Assembly (NCBI RefSeq): GCF_021228125.1
Contig: NZ_JAJQQS010000002.1
Coordinates: forward strand, 310,001-374,000
Origin: Streptomyces albireticuli
GTDB lineage: Bacteria; Actinomycetota; Actinomycetes; Streptomycetales; Streptomycetaceae
Length of the DNA stretch: 64,000 bases
Direction: 5' to 3'
A program made the translations under genes and the position numbers. Position 1 is the stretch's first letter; every line of letters begins with the position of its first letter. The notes beneath the pieces are model-generated. The model had not been told where the DNA came from. It was given only the letters and a program-made list of their open reading frames with translations, and did no database searches. Below, piece by piece: positions 1 through 8,906 of this stretch.

Positions 1-1033
1 GGCGGCCTACGAGGCGCTCGGCGGCAAGACCGGCGCCGCCGTCGCCCTCGACCCCGCCACCGGCGCGATCCTCGGGATGGCCAGCACACCCTCGTACGAC
101 CCCGGGCGCTTCGCCGGGAACGGGTCGGCCGACCGCAAGGCGTGGGAGGCGCTCCAGAACGACAAGAACCAGCCGATGCTCAACCGCGCGCTGCGCCAGA
201 CCTACCCGCCGGGCTCCACCTTCAAGCTCGTCGTCGCCGCGGCCGCCCTGGAGAACGGCCTCTACACCTCCGTCGACCAGCCGACCGACAGCCCCGACCC
301 CTACCTCCTGCCCGGCACCACCACCTACCTGCGCAACGAGAACACCGCCGCGCCCTGCGCGAACGCCTCGATCCGCACCGCGCTCCAGTACTCCTGCAAC
401 AACGTCTTCGGCCACCTCGCCGAGCGGCTCGGCCAGCAGAAGGTCGCCGAACAGGCGAAGAAGCTCGGCTTCGGCGACGGCAAGCTCGACACGCCCGTAC
501 GCGCCGCCGAGAGCCTCTACCCGACCGGCATGGACAAGGCGCAGACCGCGCTCTCCGGCATCGGCCAGTTCGACGTCCGGGCCACCCCGCTCCAGATGGC
601 CATGGTCTCCTCGGCCATCGCCAATGACGGACTGCTGATGACGCCCCGCCTCGTCGACCGCGTCACCGACGGCACCTCCGGCGTCCTGGAGAAGAGCGAT
701 CCGAAGGAGTACGGCCGGGCGATGTCGGCCGACACGGCCCAGCAGCTCCGGTCCGCCATGCGGACGGTCGTGGAGAAGGGCACCGGCACCAACGCCCGGA
801 TCGACGGGCTCACCGTCGGCGGCAAGACCGGCACCGCTCAGCACGGGGTCGACAACAGCGGTACGCCTTATGCCTGGTTCGTGTCGTACGCCCAGAACGC
901 CCAGGGCAAGCAGATCGCCGTAGCCGTCGTGATCGCCGACAGCGACGCCGCCCGCTCGGAGGTCAGCGGCAACGGCCTCGCCGCACCCGTGGCCGAAGCG
1001 ATCATGCGCGCCGGGCTGGCCCCGGCCGCCTGA
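1..1033 (+). CDS. Class B penicillin-binding protein, transpeptidase domain (5' end outside window)
   Basis: This is the C-terminal part of a peptidoglycan DD-transpeptidase that cross-links stem peptides outside the membrane. The frame is already open at base 2, so the membrane anchor and N-terminal domain lie upstream. All three penicilloyl-transferase motifs are present: STFK (Ser codon 215-217), SCN (392-400) and KTGTA (Lys codon 824-826). Text such as LNRALRQTYPPGSTFKLV and the GQFDVRATPLQMA block resembles PbpA-type proteins of Streptomyces rather than the MreD-linked PBP2 found later in this window. It ends at TGA 1031-1033, 38 nt before the preferred folC start. In S. coelicolor, as I recall, valS lies directly upstream of folC, so a PBP gene here may be a lineage-specific arrangement. 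The family assignment is secure; the exact subclass is not. Confidence 0.9.
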   Translation, partial: AAYEALGGKTGAAVALDPATGAILGMASTPSYDPGRFAGNGSADRKAWEALQNDKNQPMLNRALRQTYPPGSTFKLVVAAAALENGLYTSVDQPTDSPDPYLLPGTTTYLRNENTAAPCANASIRTALQYSCNNVFGHLAERLGQQKVAEQAKKLGFGDGKLDTPVRAAESLYPTGMDKAQTALSGIGQFDVRATPLQMAMVSSAIANDGLLMTPRLVDRVTDGTSGVLEKSDPKEYGRAMSADTAQQLRSAMRTVVEKGTGTNARIDGLTVGGKTGTAQHGVDNSGTPYAWFVSYAQNAQGKQIAVAVVIADSDAARSEVSGNGLAAPVAEAIMRAGLAPAA

Positions 1034-1071
1034 TGCCCGCGGTGTCGGTGCCGCTCCGTAGACTGGTCGGC

Positions 1072-2619
1072 GTGAGCGAGCGCCCCCTGAACGACGACAA
1101 CGGCGACACCGGCACCGGCGAGGACGACCGGTTCGCCGAGATTGTCGACGCCGAGACCGACCTCCCCCGAACCGAGGGGACCCCCACCCCCGACCTCGCC
1201 GTGATCGAGGCCGGCAGCCGCACCCTGCGCGCCCAGTCCGCGCCCCCGCGGAGCGACGTCCCCGCCCGCCCCGCCGACCCCGAGGTCGACCGGGCGCTGC
1301 GCGAGGTCGAGACCGAGCTCGCCGGCCGCTGGGGCGAGACCAAGCTCGACCCGTCGCTGCGGCGCGTCGAGGCGCTGATGGACATCCTGGGGCAGCCGCA
1401 GCGCGCCTACCCCGCGATCCACATCACCGGCACCAACGGCAAGACCAGCACCGCCCGCATGATCGAGGCCCTGCTGAGCGCCTTCGACCTGCGCACCGGC
1501 CGCTACACCAGCCCGCACGTCCAGTCCGTCACCGAGCGCATCAGCCTCGACGGCGCGCCCATCGCGGCCGAGCGGTTCATCGAGACCTACCGCGACATCC
1601 AGCCGTACGTCGAGATGGTCGACGACCGCGAGGAGCACCGCCTCTCCTTCTTCGAGGTGCTCACCGCCATGGCCTACGCGGCCTTCGCGGACGCCCCCGT
1701 CGACGTGGCCGTCGTCGAGGTCGGCATGGGCGGCACCTGGGACGCCACCAACGTCCTCGACGGCAACGTCGCCGTGGTCACCCCCATCTCGCTCGACCAC
1801 ACCGACCGGCTCGGCACCACCCCCGGCGAGATCGCCGAGGAGAAGGCCGGCATCGTCAAGCCCGACGCCACCGTCGTCCTCGCCCAGCAGCCCGTGGACG
1901 CCGCTCAGGTGCTCCTCAAGCGCGCCGTCGAGAAGGACGCGACCGTGGCCCGCGAGGGCATGGAGTTCGGCGTCGTCTCCCGCGAGGTCGCCGTCGGCGG
2001 CCAGCTGCTGACGCTGCGCGGCCTCGGCGGCGAGTACCCCGGCGTCTTCCTGCCGCTCTACGGCGCCCACCAGGCGCACAACGCCGCCGTCGCCCTGGCC
2101 GCCGTCGAGGCGTTCTTCGGCATCGGCTCGCAGCACGCCCGCACGCTCGACCTCGACACCGTCCGCCGCGCCTTCGCCACCGTCACCTCGCCGGGCCGCC
2201 TGGAGGTCGTGCGCCGCAGCCCCACCGTGGTGCTGGACGCCGCGCACAACCCCGCCGGTGCCGCGGCGGCGGCCGAGGCCGTCACCGAGGCGTTCGGCTT
2301 CAGCCGGCTCATCGGCGTCGTCGGCGCCAGCGGCGACAAGGACGTCCGCGGTCTGCTGGAGGCCTTCGAGCCGATCTTCGCCGAGGTCGTGGTCACGAAG
2401 AACTCCACCGCCCGCGCGATGGACGCCGACGCCCTGGCGGGCATCGCGGTCGAGGTCTTCGGCGCCGACCGGGTCCAGGTCGAGCCCCGTCTTGACGACG
2501 CACTCGAAGCGGCCATCACCCTCGCGGAGGAAGAGGGCGAGTTCGCCGGCGCGGGTGTGCTGGTGACCGGCTCGGTGATCACGGTCGGCGAGGCCCGGCT
2601 GCTCCTGGGAAGGGACTGA
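1072..2619 (+). CDS. folC: Bifunctional folylpolyglutamate synthase / dihydrofolate synthase
   Basis: This cytoplasmic Mur-ligase-family enzyme joins glutamate to dihydropteroate and extends folate polyglutamate tails using ATP. The P-loop is ITGTNGKTSTARM near residue 125, followed by the VVEVGMGGTWDATNV and PISLDHTDRLG blocks typical of FolC; the C-terminal ligase domain has VLDAAHNPAGA. A polar stretch of about 85 residues precedes the catalytic core, as is usual in Streptomyces. An in-frame ATG exists at 1033, overlapping the previous stop, but the GTG at 1072 is preferred because TAGACT (1059-1064) lies 7 nt ahead of it, the geometry of a leaderless -10 box. The next gene starts one base after the stop, so the two are probably co-transcribed. 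Confidence 0.93.
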   Translation: MSERPLNDDNGDTGTGEDDRFAEIVDAETDLPRTEGTPTPDLAVIEAGSRTLRAQSAPPRSDVPARPADPEVDRALREVETELAGRWGETKLDPSLRRVEALMDILGQPQRAYPAIHITGTNGKTSTARMIEALLSAFDLRTGRYTSPHVQSVTERISLDGAPIAAERFIETYRDIQPYVEMVDDREEHRLSFFEVLTAMAYAAFADAPVDVAVVEVGMGGTWDATNVLDGNVAVVTPISLDHTDRLGTTPGEIAEEKAGIVKPDATVVLAQQPVDAAQVLLKRAVEKDATVAREGMEFGVVSREVAVGGQLLTLRGLGGEYPGVFLPLYGAHQAHNAAVALAAVEAFFGIGSQHARTLDLDTVRRAFATVTSPGRLEVVRRSPTVVLDAAHNPAGAAAAAEAVTEAFGFSRLIGVVGASGDKDVRGLLEAFEPIFAEVVVTKNSTARAMDADALAGIAVEVFGADRVQVEPRLDDALEAAITLAEEEGEFAGAGVLVTGSVITVGEARLLLGRD

Positions 2620-2620
2620 C

Positions 2621-2968
2621 ATGCGAATGCTGTGCGCCAGCACTCTGATCGGTGAATTCTTCATCATCGGATTCGCCGGCCTGGTCGCCATGCAGACGTC
2701 CGACCTGTCGTCCGGCACGGTCTGGGCCGTCAGCGGCACGGCGATGGTGCTGAGCGTCCTGCTGTGCGGGATGCTCGCCCGCCCCGGCGGCGTGCAGCTG
2801 GGCTGGCTGCTCCAGATCGGCCTGGTCCTGAGCGGCTTCATCGTCCCGATGATGTTCATCCTGGGCGTGGTCTTCGGCGGCCTGTGGTGGGCGTCGGTCC
2901 ACTTCGGCCGCAAGATCGACGAAGCGAAGGCCCGCTTCGCGGCGCAGGCGGCGGCCGAGACCGCGTAG
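2621..2968 (+). CDS. Small membrane protein, DUF4233 family
   Basis: This is a 115-residue hydrophobic protein with about four predicted transmembrane segments (roughly residues 8-25, 31-51, 58-78 and 82-92) and a short basic/alanine-rich cytoplasmic tail. It matches the DUF4233 family, found in actinobacteria between folC and ndk. No catalytic motif is visible and its function is unknown. The start ATG is one base after the folC stop, implying an operon and probable translational coupling. The next ATG, two codons further on, cannot be excluded as the start. Confidence 0.85.
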   Translation: MRMLCASTLIGEFFIIGFAGLVAMQTSDLSSGTVWAVSGTAMVLSVLLCGMLARPGGVQLGWLLQIGLVLSGFIVPMMFILGVVFGGLWWASVHFGRKIDEAKARFAAQAAAETA

Positions 2969-3150
2969 CGGGACGCCGGTGCCGGGTGCTTGACTTGGGT
3001 GAGGCACCCGGACCCCTTCCCCGCACCGGCGGGGGTGACCCACCCGACGCCGTCCGACGAGGGCTGACCGGAGCTCGGTCCGGGTGCCACGTCTCCCCGG
3101 CGGCCCTGTAGCCTCTGCCGCACTGCACCCTGCCCGCAAGGAGCCGCACC

Positions 3151-3564
3151 ATGTCCCAGCGCACCCTCGTCCTGCTCAAGCCCGACGCCGTCAAGAGGCG
3201 CCTGGTGGGCGAGATCCTCCGCCGCATCGAGAACAAGGCGGGCTGGACGATCGAGGCGCTGGAGCTGCGCACGCTGGAGCGCGAGGTCCTGGAGCAGCAC
3301 TACGCCGAGCACGTGGGCAAGCCGTTCTACGAGCCCCTGATGACGTTCATGTCCTCCGGGCCCGTCGTGGCGCTCGTGGTCGAGGGGGAGCGAGTGATCG
3401 AGGGCGTCCGGGCGCTCGCCGGCCCGACCGACCCCATCTCGGCCGCCCCCGGTTCCATCCGTGGTGACTTCGGCACCATCACGCGCGAGAACCTCATCCA
3501 CGCCTCGGACTCCGAGGAGTCCGCACAGCGGGAAATCAAGATTTTCTTTCCCGGCCTGGCCTGA
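3151..3564 (+). CDS. ndk: Nucleoside diphosphate kinase
   Basis: Ndk transfers the gamma-phosphate of ATP to nucleoside diphosphates through a phosphohistidine intermediate, balancing NTP and dNTP pools. The 137-residue length is normal. The sequence begins with the family hallmark RTLVLLKPDAV, and the active-site His is H117 in NLIHASDS. GSIRGDFG near residue 101 forms part of the nucleotide site. AAGGAG lies 7 nt upstream of the ATG. A strong hairpin at 3596-3624 ends the transcript before mreB. Confidence 0.97.
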   Translation: MSQRTLVLLKPDAVKRRLVGEILRRIENKAGWTIEALELRTLEREVLEQHYAEHVGKPFYEPLMTFMSSGPVVALVVEGERVIEGVRALAGPTDPISAAPGSIRGDFGTITRENLIHASDSEESAQREIKIFFPGLA

Positions 3565-3595
3565 TAGCACATCAGCCACGCACCCATTCTGATCA

Positions 3596-3624
3596 GGGGC
3601 GACCGATTTCTTTTCGGTCGCCCC
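3596..3624 (+). terminator. Hairpin terminator after ndk
   Basis: A perfect 11-bp stem (GGGGCGACCGA at 3596-3606 and its complement at 3614-3624) encloses the loop TTTCTTT. There is no T tract, which is normal for Streptomyces terminators. It separates the folC-ndk unit from mreB. Confidence 0.75.
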
Positions 3625-3839
3625 CTGGCATATGCGGGGCGTACGCGGGAACCTCTCACTCCGACACGACGTCACCATTACTGAGGGGAGCTCCCGTTCC
3701 GCCGACAATGGCGGAGGAACCCTCGCACCGCGTTCGAGTCGTCGAGACTACGATGAAGCTTCCGCGCCCCGCGGCGCACCGCACACCTGCCGACCTCAAG
3801 TAAGCAATCGCTCCAGCTGGGAAGGCCAGACGTATCCTC

Positions 3840-4871
3840 ATGGGGAACAACATGTCGTTCATCGGCCGTGACATGGCTGTCGACCTCGGGACCGCCAACA
3901 CGCTGGTGTACGTCAGAGGTCGCGGAATCGTCCTCAACGAGCCATCCGTCGTCGCCATCAATACCAACACCGGCGGGATCCTCGCGGTCGGGGCCGAGGC
4001 GAAGAAGATGATCGGCCGAACCCCGGGCAACATCGTCGCGGTCCGCCCCCTGAAGGACGGCGTGATCGCCGACTTCGAGATCACCGAGCGGATGCTCCGC
4101 TACTTCATTCTCAAGATCCATAAGCGGCGCTGGATGGCCCGCCCCCGGGTCGTCGTCTGTGTGCCCTCCGGCATCACCGGCGTCGAGCGCCGCGCCGTCA
4201 TCGAGGCGTCCACCCAGGCCGGCGCCCGTCAGGTGCACATCATCGAGGAGCCGATGGCCGCCGCCATCGGATCCGGCCTCCCCGTCCACGAGGCCACCGG
4301 CAACATGGTCGTCGACATCGGCGGCGGCACCACCGAGGTCGCCGTGATCTCCCTCGGCGGGATCGTCACCGCGCAGTCCATCCGCGTCGCGGGCGACGAG
4401 CTGGACAACGCGATCATCCAGCACATCAAGAAGGAGTACAGCCTCCTCCTCGGTGAGCGCACCGCCGAGCAGATCAAGATCACCATCGGCTCGGCCTACG
4501 ACCTCGAACAGGACGAGCACACCGAGATCCGCGGCCGAGACCTGGTCAGCGGCCTGCCCAAGACCGTGGTCATCTCCGCCGCCGAGGTCCGCAAGGCCAT
4601 CGAGGAGCCGGTCAACTCCATCGTCGACGCCGTCAAGACCACCCTCGACAAGTGCCCGCCCGAGCTCTCGGGTGACGTCATGGACCGCGGCATCGTTCTC
4701 ACCGGGGGCGGCGCCCTGCTCCGCGGCCTCGACGAGCGGCTGCGCCGGGAGACCGGCATGCCGATCCACATCGCCGAGGACCCGCTGGACTCCGTGGCCC
4801 TCGGCTCCGGCAAGTGCGTCGAGGAGTTCGAGGCCCTCCAGCAGGTCCTGGACGCCCAGCCCCGCCGCTGA
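3840..4871 (+). CDS. mreB: Rod-shape-determining actin homologue MreB
   Basis: MreB is an ATP-binding cytoskeletal protein; in Streptomyces it mainly protects spore-wall assembly rather than vegetative tip growth. The actin-fold signatures are clear: phosphate 1 loop [10 protein letters not shown], phosphate 2 loop [13 protein letters not shown] and adenosine motif [14 protein letters not shown]. The length of 343 residues is typical. The start is either ATG 3840 or ATG 3852 ([11 protein letters not shown]); no clear ribosome-binding site decides between them. It heads the mreB-mreC-mreD-PBP2-rodA cluster but is separated from mreC by about 240 nt, which could hold a separate promoter. The 275 nt before it contain the ndk terminator and no gene. 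Confidence 0.96.
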   Translation: MGNNMSFIGRDMAVDLGTANTLVYVRGRGIVLNEPSVVAINTNTGGILAVGAEAKKMIGRTPGNIVAVRPLKDGVIADFEITERMLRYFILKIHKRRWMARPRVVVCVPSGITGVERRAVIEASTQAGARQVHIIEEPMAAAIGSGLPVHEATGNMVVDIGGGTTEVAVISLGGIVTAQSIRVAGDELDNAIIQHIKKEYSLLLGERTAEQIKITIGSAYDLEQDEHTEIRGRDLVSGLPKTVVISAAEVRKAIEEPVNSIVDAVKTTLDKCPPELSGDVMDRGIVLTGGGALLRGLDERLRRETGMPIHIAEDPLDSVALGSGKCVEEFEALQQVLDAQPRR

Positions 4872-5113
4872 CCGTCCCGCCGGTCCCCACGGCCCCTCCA
4901 GGGCCGCCGGGGACCCGGCCGGAACCGGCGGGCCCGGCGGCCTCGCGGCCACCCCGTACCGCCCGCGCACCCGGCCGGCGCGGACCGGCGCGCGAGGGCG
5001 GCGCACGGCGTACCCGACGCCGCGAAACAACCTGATATACAGGCAGAACGCTCCCGATGACCGGGCCCGCGCCCGCAGCGGACCGGTCCGACGAGAAGGG
5101 CACGCCGCCGCAC

Positions 5114-6046
5114 GTGAGGGACACACGAGAGAGCCGGCTGCTGCTGGTGCTGCTGGTCGCCGTCGCGTTCGCGCTGATCACGGTCGACATCCGCGGCGGC
5201 GAGCAGTCCCCGCTCGACGGCGTCCGGCACGCCGCCGCCTCGGTCTTCGGCCCGGTCGAGAAGGGCGTCGCCGCGGCCGTCGACCCCGTCGGCAACGCCG
5301 TCGCGGCCGTCCGGGACTCCGGCGAGCGGCACGACCGCATCAGCGAGCTGGAGCGCGAGAACGCGACCCTCAAGCAGCGCCTCGGCAGCGACGACCGCAA
5401 CCGCGGCCGCGCCCGTGAGCTCGACGCCATGCTCAAGACCGCCGGAGCCGGCCAGTACGGCATCAAGGGCGCCCAGGTCATCGCCATAGGAGCCGCCCAG
5501 GGCTTCTCCTGGACCGTCACCATCGACGCCGGCAGCAACGACGGCATCCGGCGCGACATGACCGTCCTCAACGGCGACGGCCTCGTCGGCCGCGTCACCA
5601 CCGTGGCCCGCACCTCCGCCACCGTGCTGCTCGCCAACGACCCCAAGTTCACCGTCGGCACCCGCATGGAGAAGACCGGCGAGCTCGGCTTCGCCAACGG
5701 CCAGGGCGACCGCTCCCTGCGCGTCGAACTCCTCAACGGCAAGGCCGTCGTCCGCGAGGGCGACCGCCTCGTCACCTTCGGCTCCAGCCGCGACAAGCCC
5801 TTCGTCCCCGGCGTCCCCGTCGGCGAGGTCACCCGCGTCGAGCCCTCCGGCGGCGGCCTCACCCGCACCCTCCAGGTCCGCCCCTACGTCGGCTACAGCA
5901 AGCTCGACATCGTCGGCGTCGTCGTCCAGCCCCCGCGCACCGACCCCCGCGACACCGTCCTGCCGCCCAAGCCCGAGGGCCCCAAACCCACCCCCACCGT
6001 GACCGTCACCGTCACCCCCACCCCGAGCGCCAAACCCGAGGACTGA
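5114..6046 (+). CDS. mreC: Rod-shape-determining protein MreC
   Basis: MreC is a bitopic membrane protein of the elongation/spore-wall complex that links MreB and MreD to the PBP2 and RodA synthases. One transmembrane helix (LLLVLLVAVAFALITV) follows the start; then come a coiled coil (ISELERENATLKQRL), the two beta-barrel domains typical of MreC, and a Pro/Thr-rich C-terminal tail. The GTG at 5114 (VRDTRESRLLL) is preferred because it matches the usual Streptomyces N-terminus and GAGAAGGG lies upstream. An in-frame ATG at 5057 would add 19 polar residues. mreD starts 3 nt after the stop. Confidence 0.93.
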   Translation: MRDTRESRLLLVLLVAVAFALITVDIRGGEQSPLDGVRHAAASVFGPVEKGVAAAVDPVGNAVAAVRDSGERHDRISELERENATLKQRLGSDDRNRGRARELDAMLKTAGAGQYGIKGAQVIAIGAAQGFSWTVTIDAGSNDGIRRDMTVLNGDGLVGRVTTVARTSATVLLANDPKFTVGTRMEKTGELGFANGQGDRSLRVELLNGKAVVREGDRLVTFGSSRDKPFVPGVPVGEVTRVEPSGGGLTRTLQVRPYVGYSKLDIVGVVVQPPRTDPRDTVLPPKPEGPKPTPTVTVTVTPTPSAKPED

Positions 6047-6049
6047 CCG

Positions 6050-6718
6050 ATGCGCCTCAACCGGATCCTGCTCTCGACCGCGCTCGTGGTGGTCGCCCTC
6101 GTCGTCCAGGTCACCGTGCTCGCCCGCCTCCACCTCCCCGGCGCCGTACCCGACCTGCTCCTCCTCGTCGTCATCGGCCTCGCGCTCGTCTACGGCCATA
6201 CCAGCGGCGCCCTCCTCGGCTTCGGCGCCGGCCTCCTCGCCGACATCGCGCCCCCCGCCGACCACGCCACCGGCCGCTACGCCCTCGTGCTCTGCCTCGT
6301 CGGCTACGCCGTCGGCCTCGTCCGCCCCGAGAACGGACGACTCCGCTCCGCCACCGTGCCCATGATCGTCGTGGTCGTCGCCGCCATCGGATCCACCCTG
6401 CTCTACGCGGGCGTCGGCTCCCTCGTCGGCGACACCTCGGCCCGCCACGTCGGCCTCACCGGACTGCTCTTCAGCGCCGCCCTCTACGACCTGCTGCTCG
6501 CCCCCTTCACCGTCCCCCTGATCATGACCCTCGCCCGCCGCACCGAGAACGACCCGCTGGCCGGCGAGGGGCCCAGCACCATGGGCGGCGGCGAGGGCGC
6601 CTACGGCTGGCTCGGCGGCGGCGGCCGCGGCAGCCGCATCGGCGGCCAGCGCACCGGCCTCCTCGGCAGGTCGGCGCGCAACCGCCAGGGCCGCATGAAG
6701 GGAGCCAAGCGCCTGTGA
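6050..6718 (+). CDS. mreD: Rod-shape-determining membrane protein MreD
   Basis: MreD is the polytopic partner of MreC in the cell-wall synthesis complex. About five hydrophobic segments fill residues 5-165. They are followed by a Gly/Arg-rich basic cytoplasmic tail ending in RMKGAKRL, longer than in E. coli but usual in Streptomyces. The gene starts 3 nt after mreC and ends 34 nt before the PBP2 gene, consistent with one transcript. The assignment rests on topology, size and position as well as sequence, since MreD is poorly conserved. Confidence 0.9.
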   Translation: MRLNRILLSTALVVVALVVQVTVLARLHLPGAVPDLLLLVVIGLALVYGHTSGALLGFGAGLLADIAPPADHATGRYALVLCLVGYAVGLVRPENGRLRSATVPMIVVVVAAIGSTLLYAGVGSLVGDTSARHVGLTGLLFSAALYDLLLAPFTVPLIMTLARRTENDPLAGEGPSTMGGGEGAYGWLGGGGRGSRIGGQRTGLLGRSARNRQGRMKGAKRL

Positions 6719-6752
6719 GACCGCCCGCTTCCGACACCCGGGAGGACGCCCG

Positions 6753-8906
6753 ATGAGCAACCTCCCCGAGACCGGGCGGGACTCCCGGGTCACCATCCGG
6801 CTCGTCGTCATCCAGATCCTGGTCTTCTCACTCCTGCTCACCCTCGGCGGCCGCCTCTGGTACCTCCAGATCCGCAACGGCGACCAGTACACCGCCGAGG
6901 CCGCCGACAACCACATCCAGCAGGTCGTCGCCCCCGCCACCCGGGGCTCGATACTGGACGCCCGCGGCATCCCCCTCGCCGACAACGAGACCCGCCTCGT
7001 CGTCTCCGCCAGCCGCACCGACCTGATGAAGATGAAGGACCGCGGCAAGGCCGTCCTCACCCGCCTCGCCGGAGTCCTCGGCCTCCCCGCCGACGAGGTC
7101 GCCGCCAAGGTCCGGCTGTGCGACGCCAAGACCCCCAAGCCCTGCTGGGCGGGCTCGCCCTACCAGCCCATCCCCATCACCGACGAGGCCACCACCCAGC
7201 AGGCCCTCCAGATCCGCGAGCGCGCCGAGGACTTCCCCGGCATCACCGCCGAACCCACCGCCGTACGCCGCTACGCCGGCCCCGGCGGCTCCAACACCGC
7301 CCAGGTCCTCGGCTACCTCTCACCCGTCTCCGACGACGAGATCATCAAGGCCAAGGCCGCCGGCCGCCCCCCGCTGCTCCGCTCCGACCAGGTCGGCCGC
7401 TCCGGCCTGGAGCGGCAGTACGACGCCGAGCTGCGCGGCAAGGCCGGCGTCACCCGCTACGAGGTCGACAACCTCGGCCGCGTCATCGGCAAGGCCAAGA
7501 GCGACAAGGCCGTCCCCGGCGCCAACGTCATCACCAGCATCGACGCCCGCGTGCAGGCCATAGCGGAACGCGAGCTCGACCAGGCCATGAAGGACGCCCG
7601 CAAGGAGCTCGACAAGAACACCGGCGTCAACTACAAGGCCGACGCCGGCGCCGTCGTGGTGATGGAGTCCAGGACCGGCCGCGTCGTCGCGATGGCCTCC
7701 AACCCCACCTACGACCCCAACGCCTGGGTCGGCGGCATCAGCGCCAAGGACTACCAGCAGCTCACCGGCAAGGATTCCGACTACCCGCTGCTCAACCGCG
7801 CCATCCAGGGCCAGGCCGCCCCCGGCTCGGTCTTCAAGGTCATCTCCGCCACGGCCGCGGTCAACGCCGGCTACTCCTTCACCGACAACTACAACTGCTC
7901 CAGCTCCTACAGCATCGGCAACCAGGTCTTCAAGAACTTCGAGTCCAAGGGATACGGCCCCATCAACCTCGGCCGCGCCCTGGAGGTCTCCTGCGACACC
8001 GTCTTCTACGACCTGGCCTACCGCCAGTGGCAGAAGGACGGCGGGAACAACCCTAAGCACCCCAAGGACTGGTTCTACCGCACCGCCCACCAGTTCGGCC
8101 TCGGCAAGGAGACCGGCATCGACCTCCCCAACGAGGTCAAGGGCCGCGTCCCCGACCGCGAGTGGAAGAAGCGCTACTGGGAGGCCAACAAGGACACCTG
8201 GTGCAAGCAGGGCGGCAACGCCGAGGACTACGCCGCCAAGATCGCCAAGGAGAACTGCGAATCCGGCATGCGCATGCGCGCCGGTGACTCCGTCAACTAC
8301 TCCATCGGCCAGGGCGACACCCTCGTCACCCCCGTCCAGATGGCCACCATCTACGCCGCCATCAGCAACGGCGGCACCCTCTACAACCCCACCGTCGGCA
8401 AGGCCGTCGCCAGCCCCGACGGCAAGACCGTCCGCGAGATCCGGCCCACCGCCCACGGCAAGCTGCCCTTCGACACCCGCACCCGCAACCAGCTCGACGC
8501 CGCCCTGGCCGGCGTCGCCACCCAGGGCAGCGCCGCCTGGCGGTTCGAGGGCTGGCCGCAGAAGGAGATCCCGATGCACGCCAAGACCGGCACCGCCGAG
8601 GTCTACGGCAAGCAGACGACCTCCTGGTTCGCCACCTACACCCAGGACTACACGATCGTCATGACGATCTCCCAGGGCGGCACCGGCTCCGGCGCCTCCG
8701 GCCCGGCCGTACGCAAGATCTACAACGGCCTCTACGGCGTCGACGACAAGGGCAAGATCGACCCGAAGAAGGCGCTCCTCCCGCACCCCCAGGAGAAGCT
8801 CCCCACCATCGAGAAGGACGGCACGATCGAGGCCCAGAAGATCGATCCGCCCGCCCCGAAGCCCAAGGAGAGCGACGCCGCCCGGAAGGAGGAGAAGGAC
8901 GAATGA
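6753..8906 (+). CDS. mrdA: Penicillin-binding protein 2 (MreD-linked transpeptidase)
   Basis: This class B PBP cross-links glycan strands made by its SEDS partner RodA. One N-terminal membrane anchor lies at about residues 15-35. A dimerisation/pedestal domain follows, then the transpeptidase domain with S359-V-F-K362, S413-C-D415 and K611-T-G-T. The second motif is SCD, where many class B PBPs have SxN. The 717 residues end in a Lys/Glu/Pro-rich tail. A GGAGG box precedes the ATG. The stop overlaps the rodA start in an ATGA, so the transpeptidase and its glycosyltransferase are translationally coupled. Confidence 0.96.
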   Translation: MSNLPETGRDSRVTIRLVVIQILVFSLLLTLGGRLWYLQIRNGDQYTAEAADNHIQQVVAPATRGSILDARGIPLADNETRLVVSASRTDLMKMKDRGKAVLTRLAGVLGLPADEVAAKVRLCDAKTPKPCWAGSPYQPIPITDEATTQQALQIRERAEDFPGITAEPTAVRRYAGPGGSNTAQVLGYLSPVSDDEIIKAKAAGRPPLLRSDQVGRSGLERQYDAELRGKAGVTRYEVDNLGRVIGKAKSDKAVPGANVITSIDARVQAIAERELDQAMKDARKELDKNTGVNYKADAGAVVVMESRTGRVVAMASNPTYDPNAWVGGISAKDYQQLTGKDSDYPLLNRAIQGQAAPGSVFKVISATAAVNAGYSFTDNYNCSSSYSIGNQVFKNFESKGYGPINLGRALEVSCDTVFYDLAYRQWQKDGGNNPKHPKDWFYRTAHQFGLGKETGIDLPNEVKGRVPDREWKKRYWEANKDTWCKQGGNAEDYAAKIAKENCESGMRMRAGDSVNYSIGQGDTLVTPVQMATIYAAISNGGTLYNPTVGKAVASPDGKTVREIRPTAHGKLPFDTRTRNQLDAALAGVATQGSAAWRFEGWPQKEIPMHAKTGTAEVYGKQTTSWFATYTQDYTIVMTISQGGTGSGASGPAVRKIYNGLYGVDDKGKIDPKKALLPHPQEKLPTIEKDGTIEAQKIDPPAPKPKESDAARKEEKDE

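Noticed and set aside
868-3708. 946-codon minus-strand frame across folC and ndk
   Set aside because: It shadows several well-supported plus-strand genes and crosses their intergenic gaps; its composition is repetitive Gly/Val/Asp with no motif.
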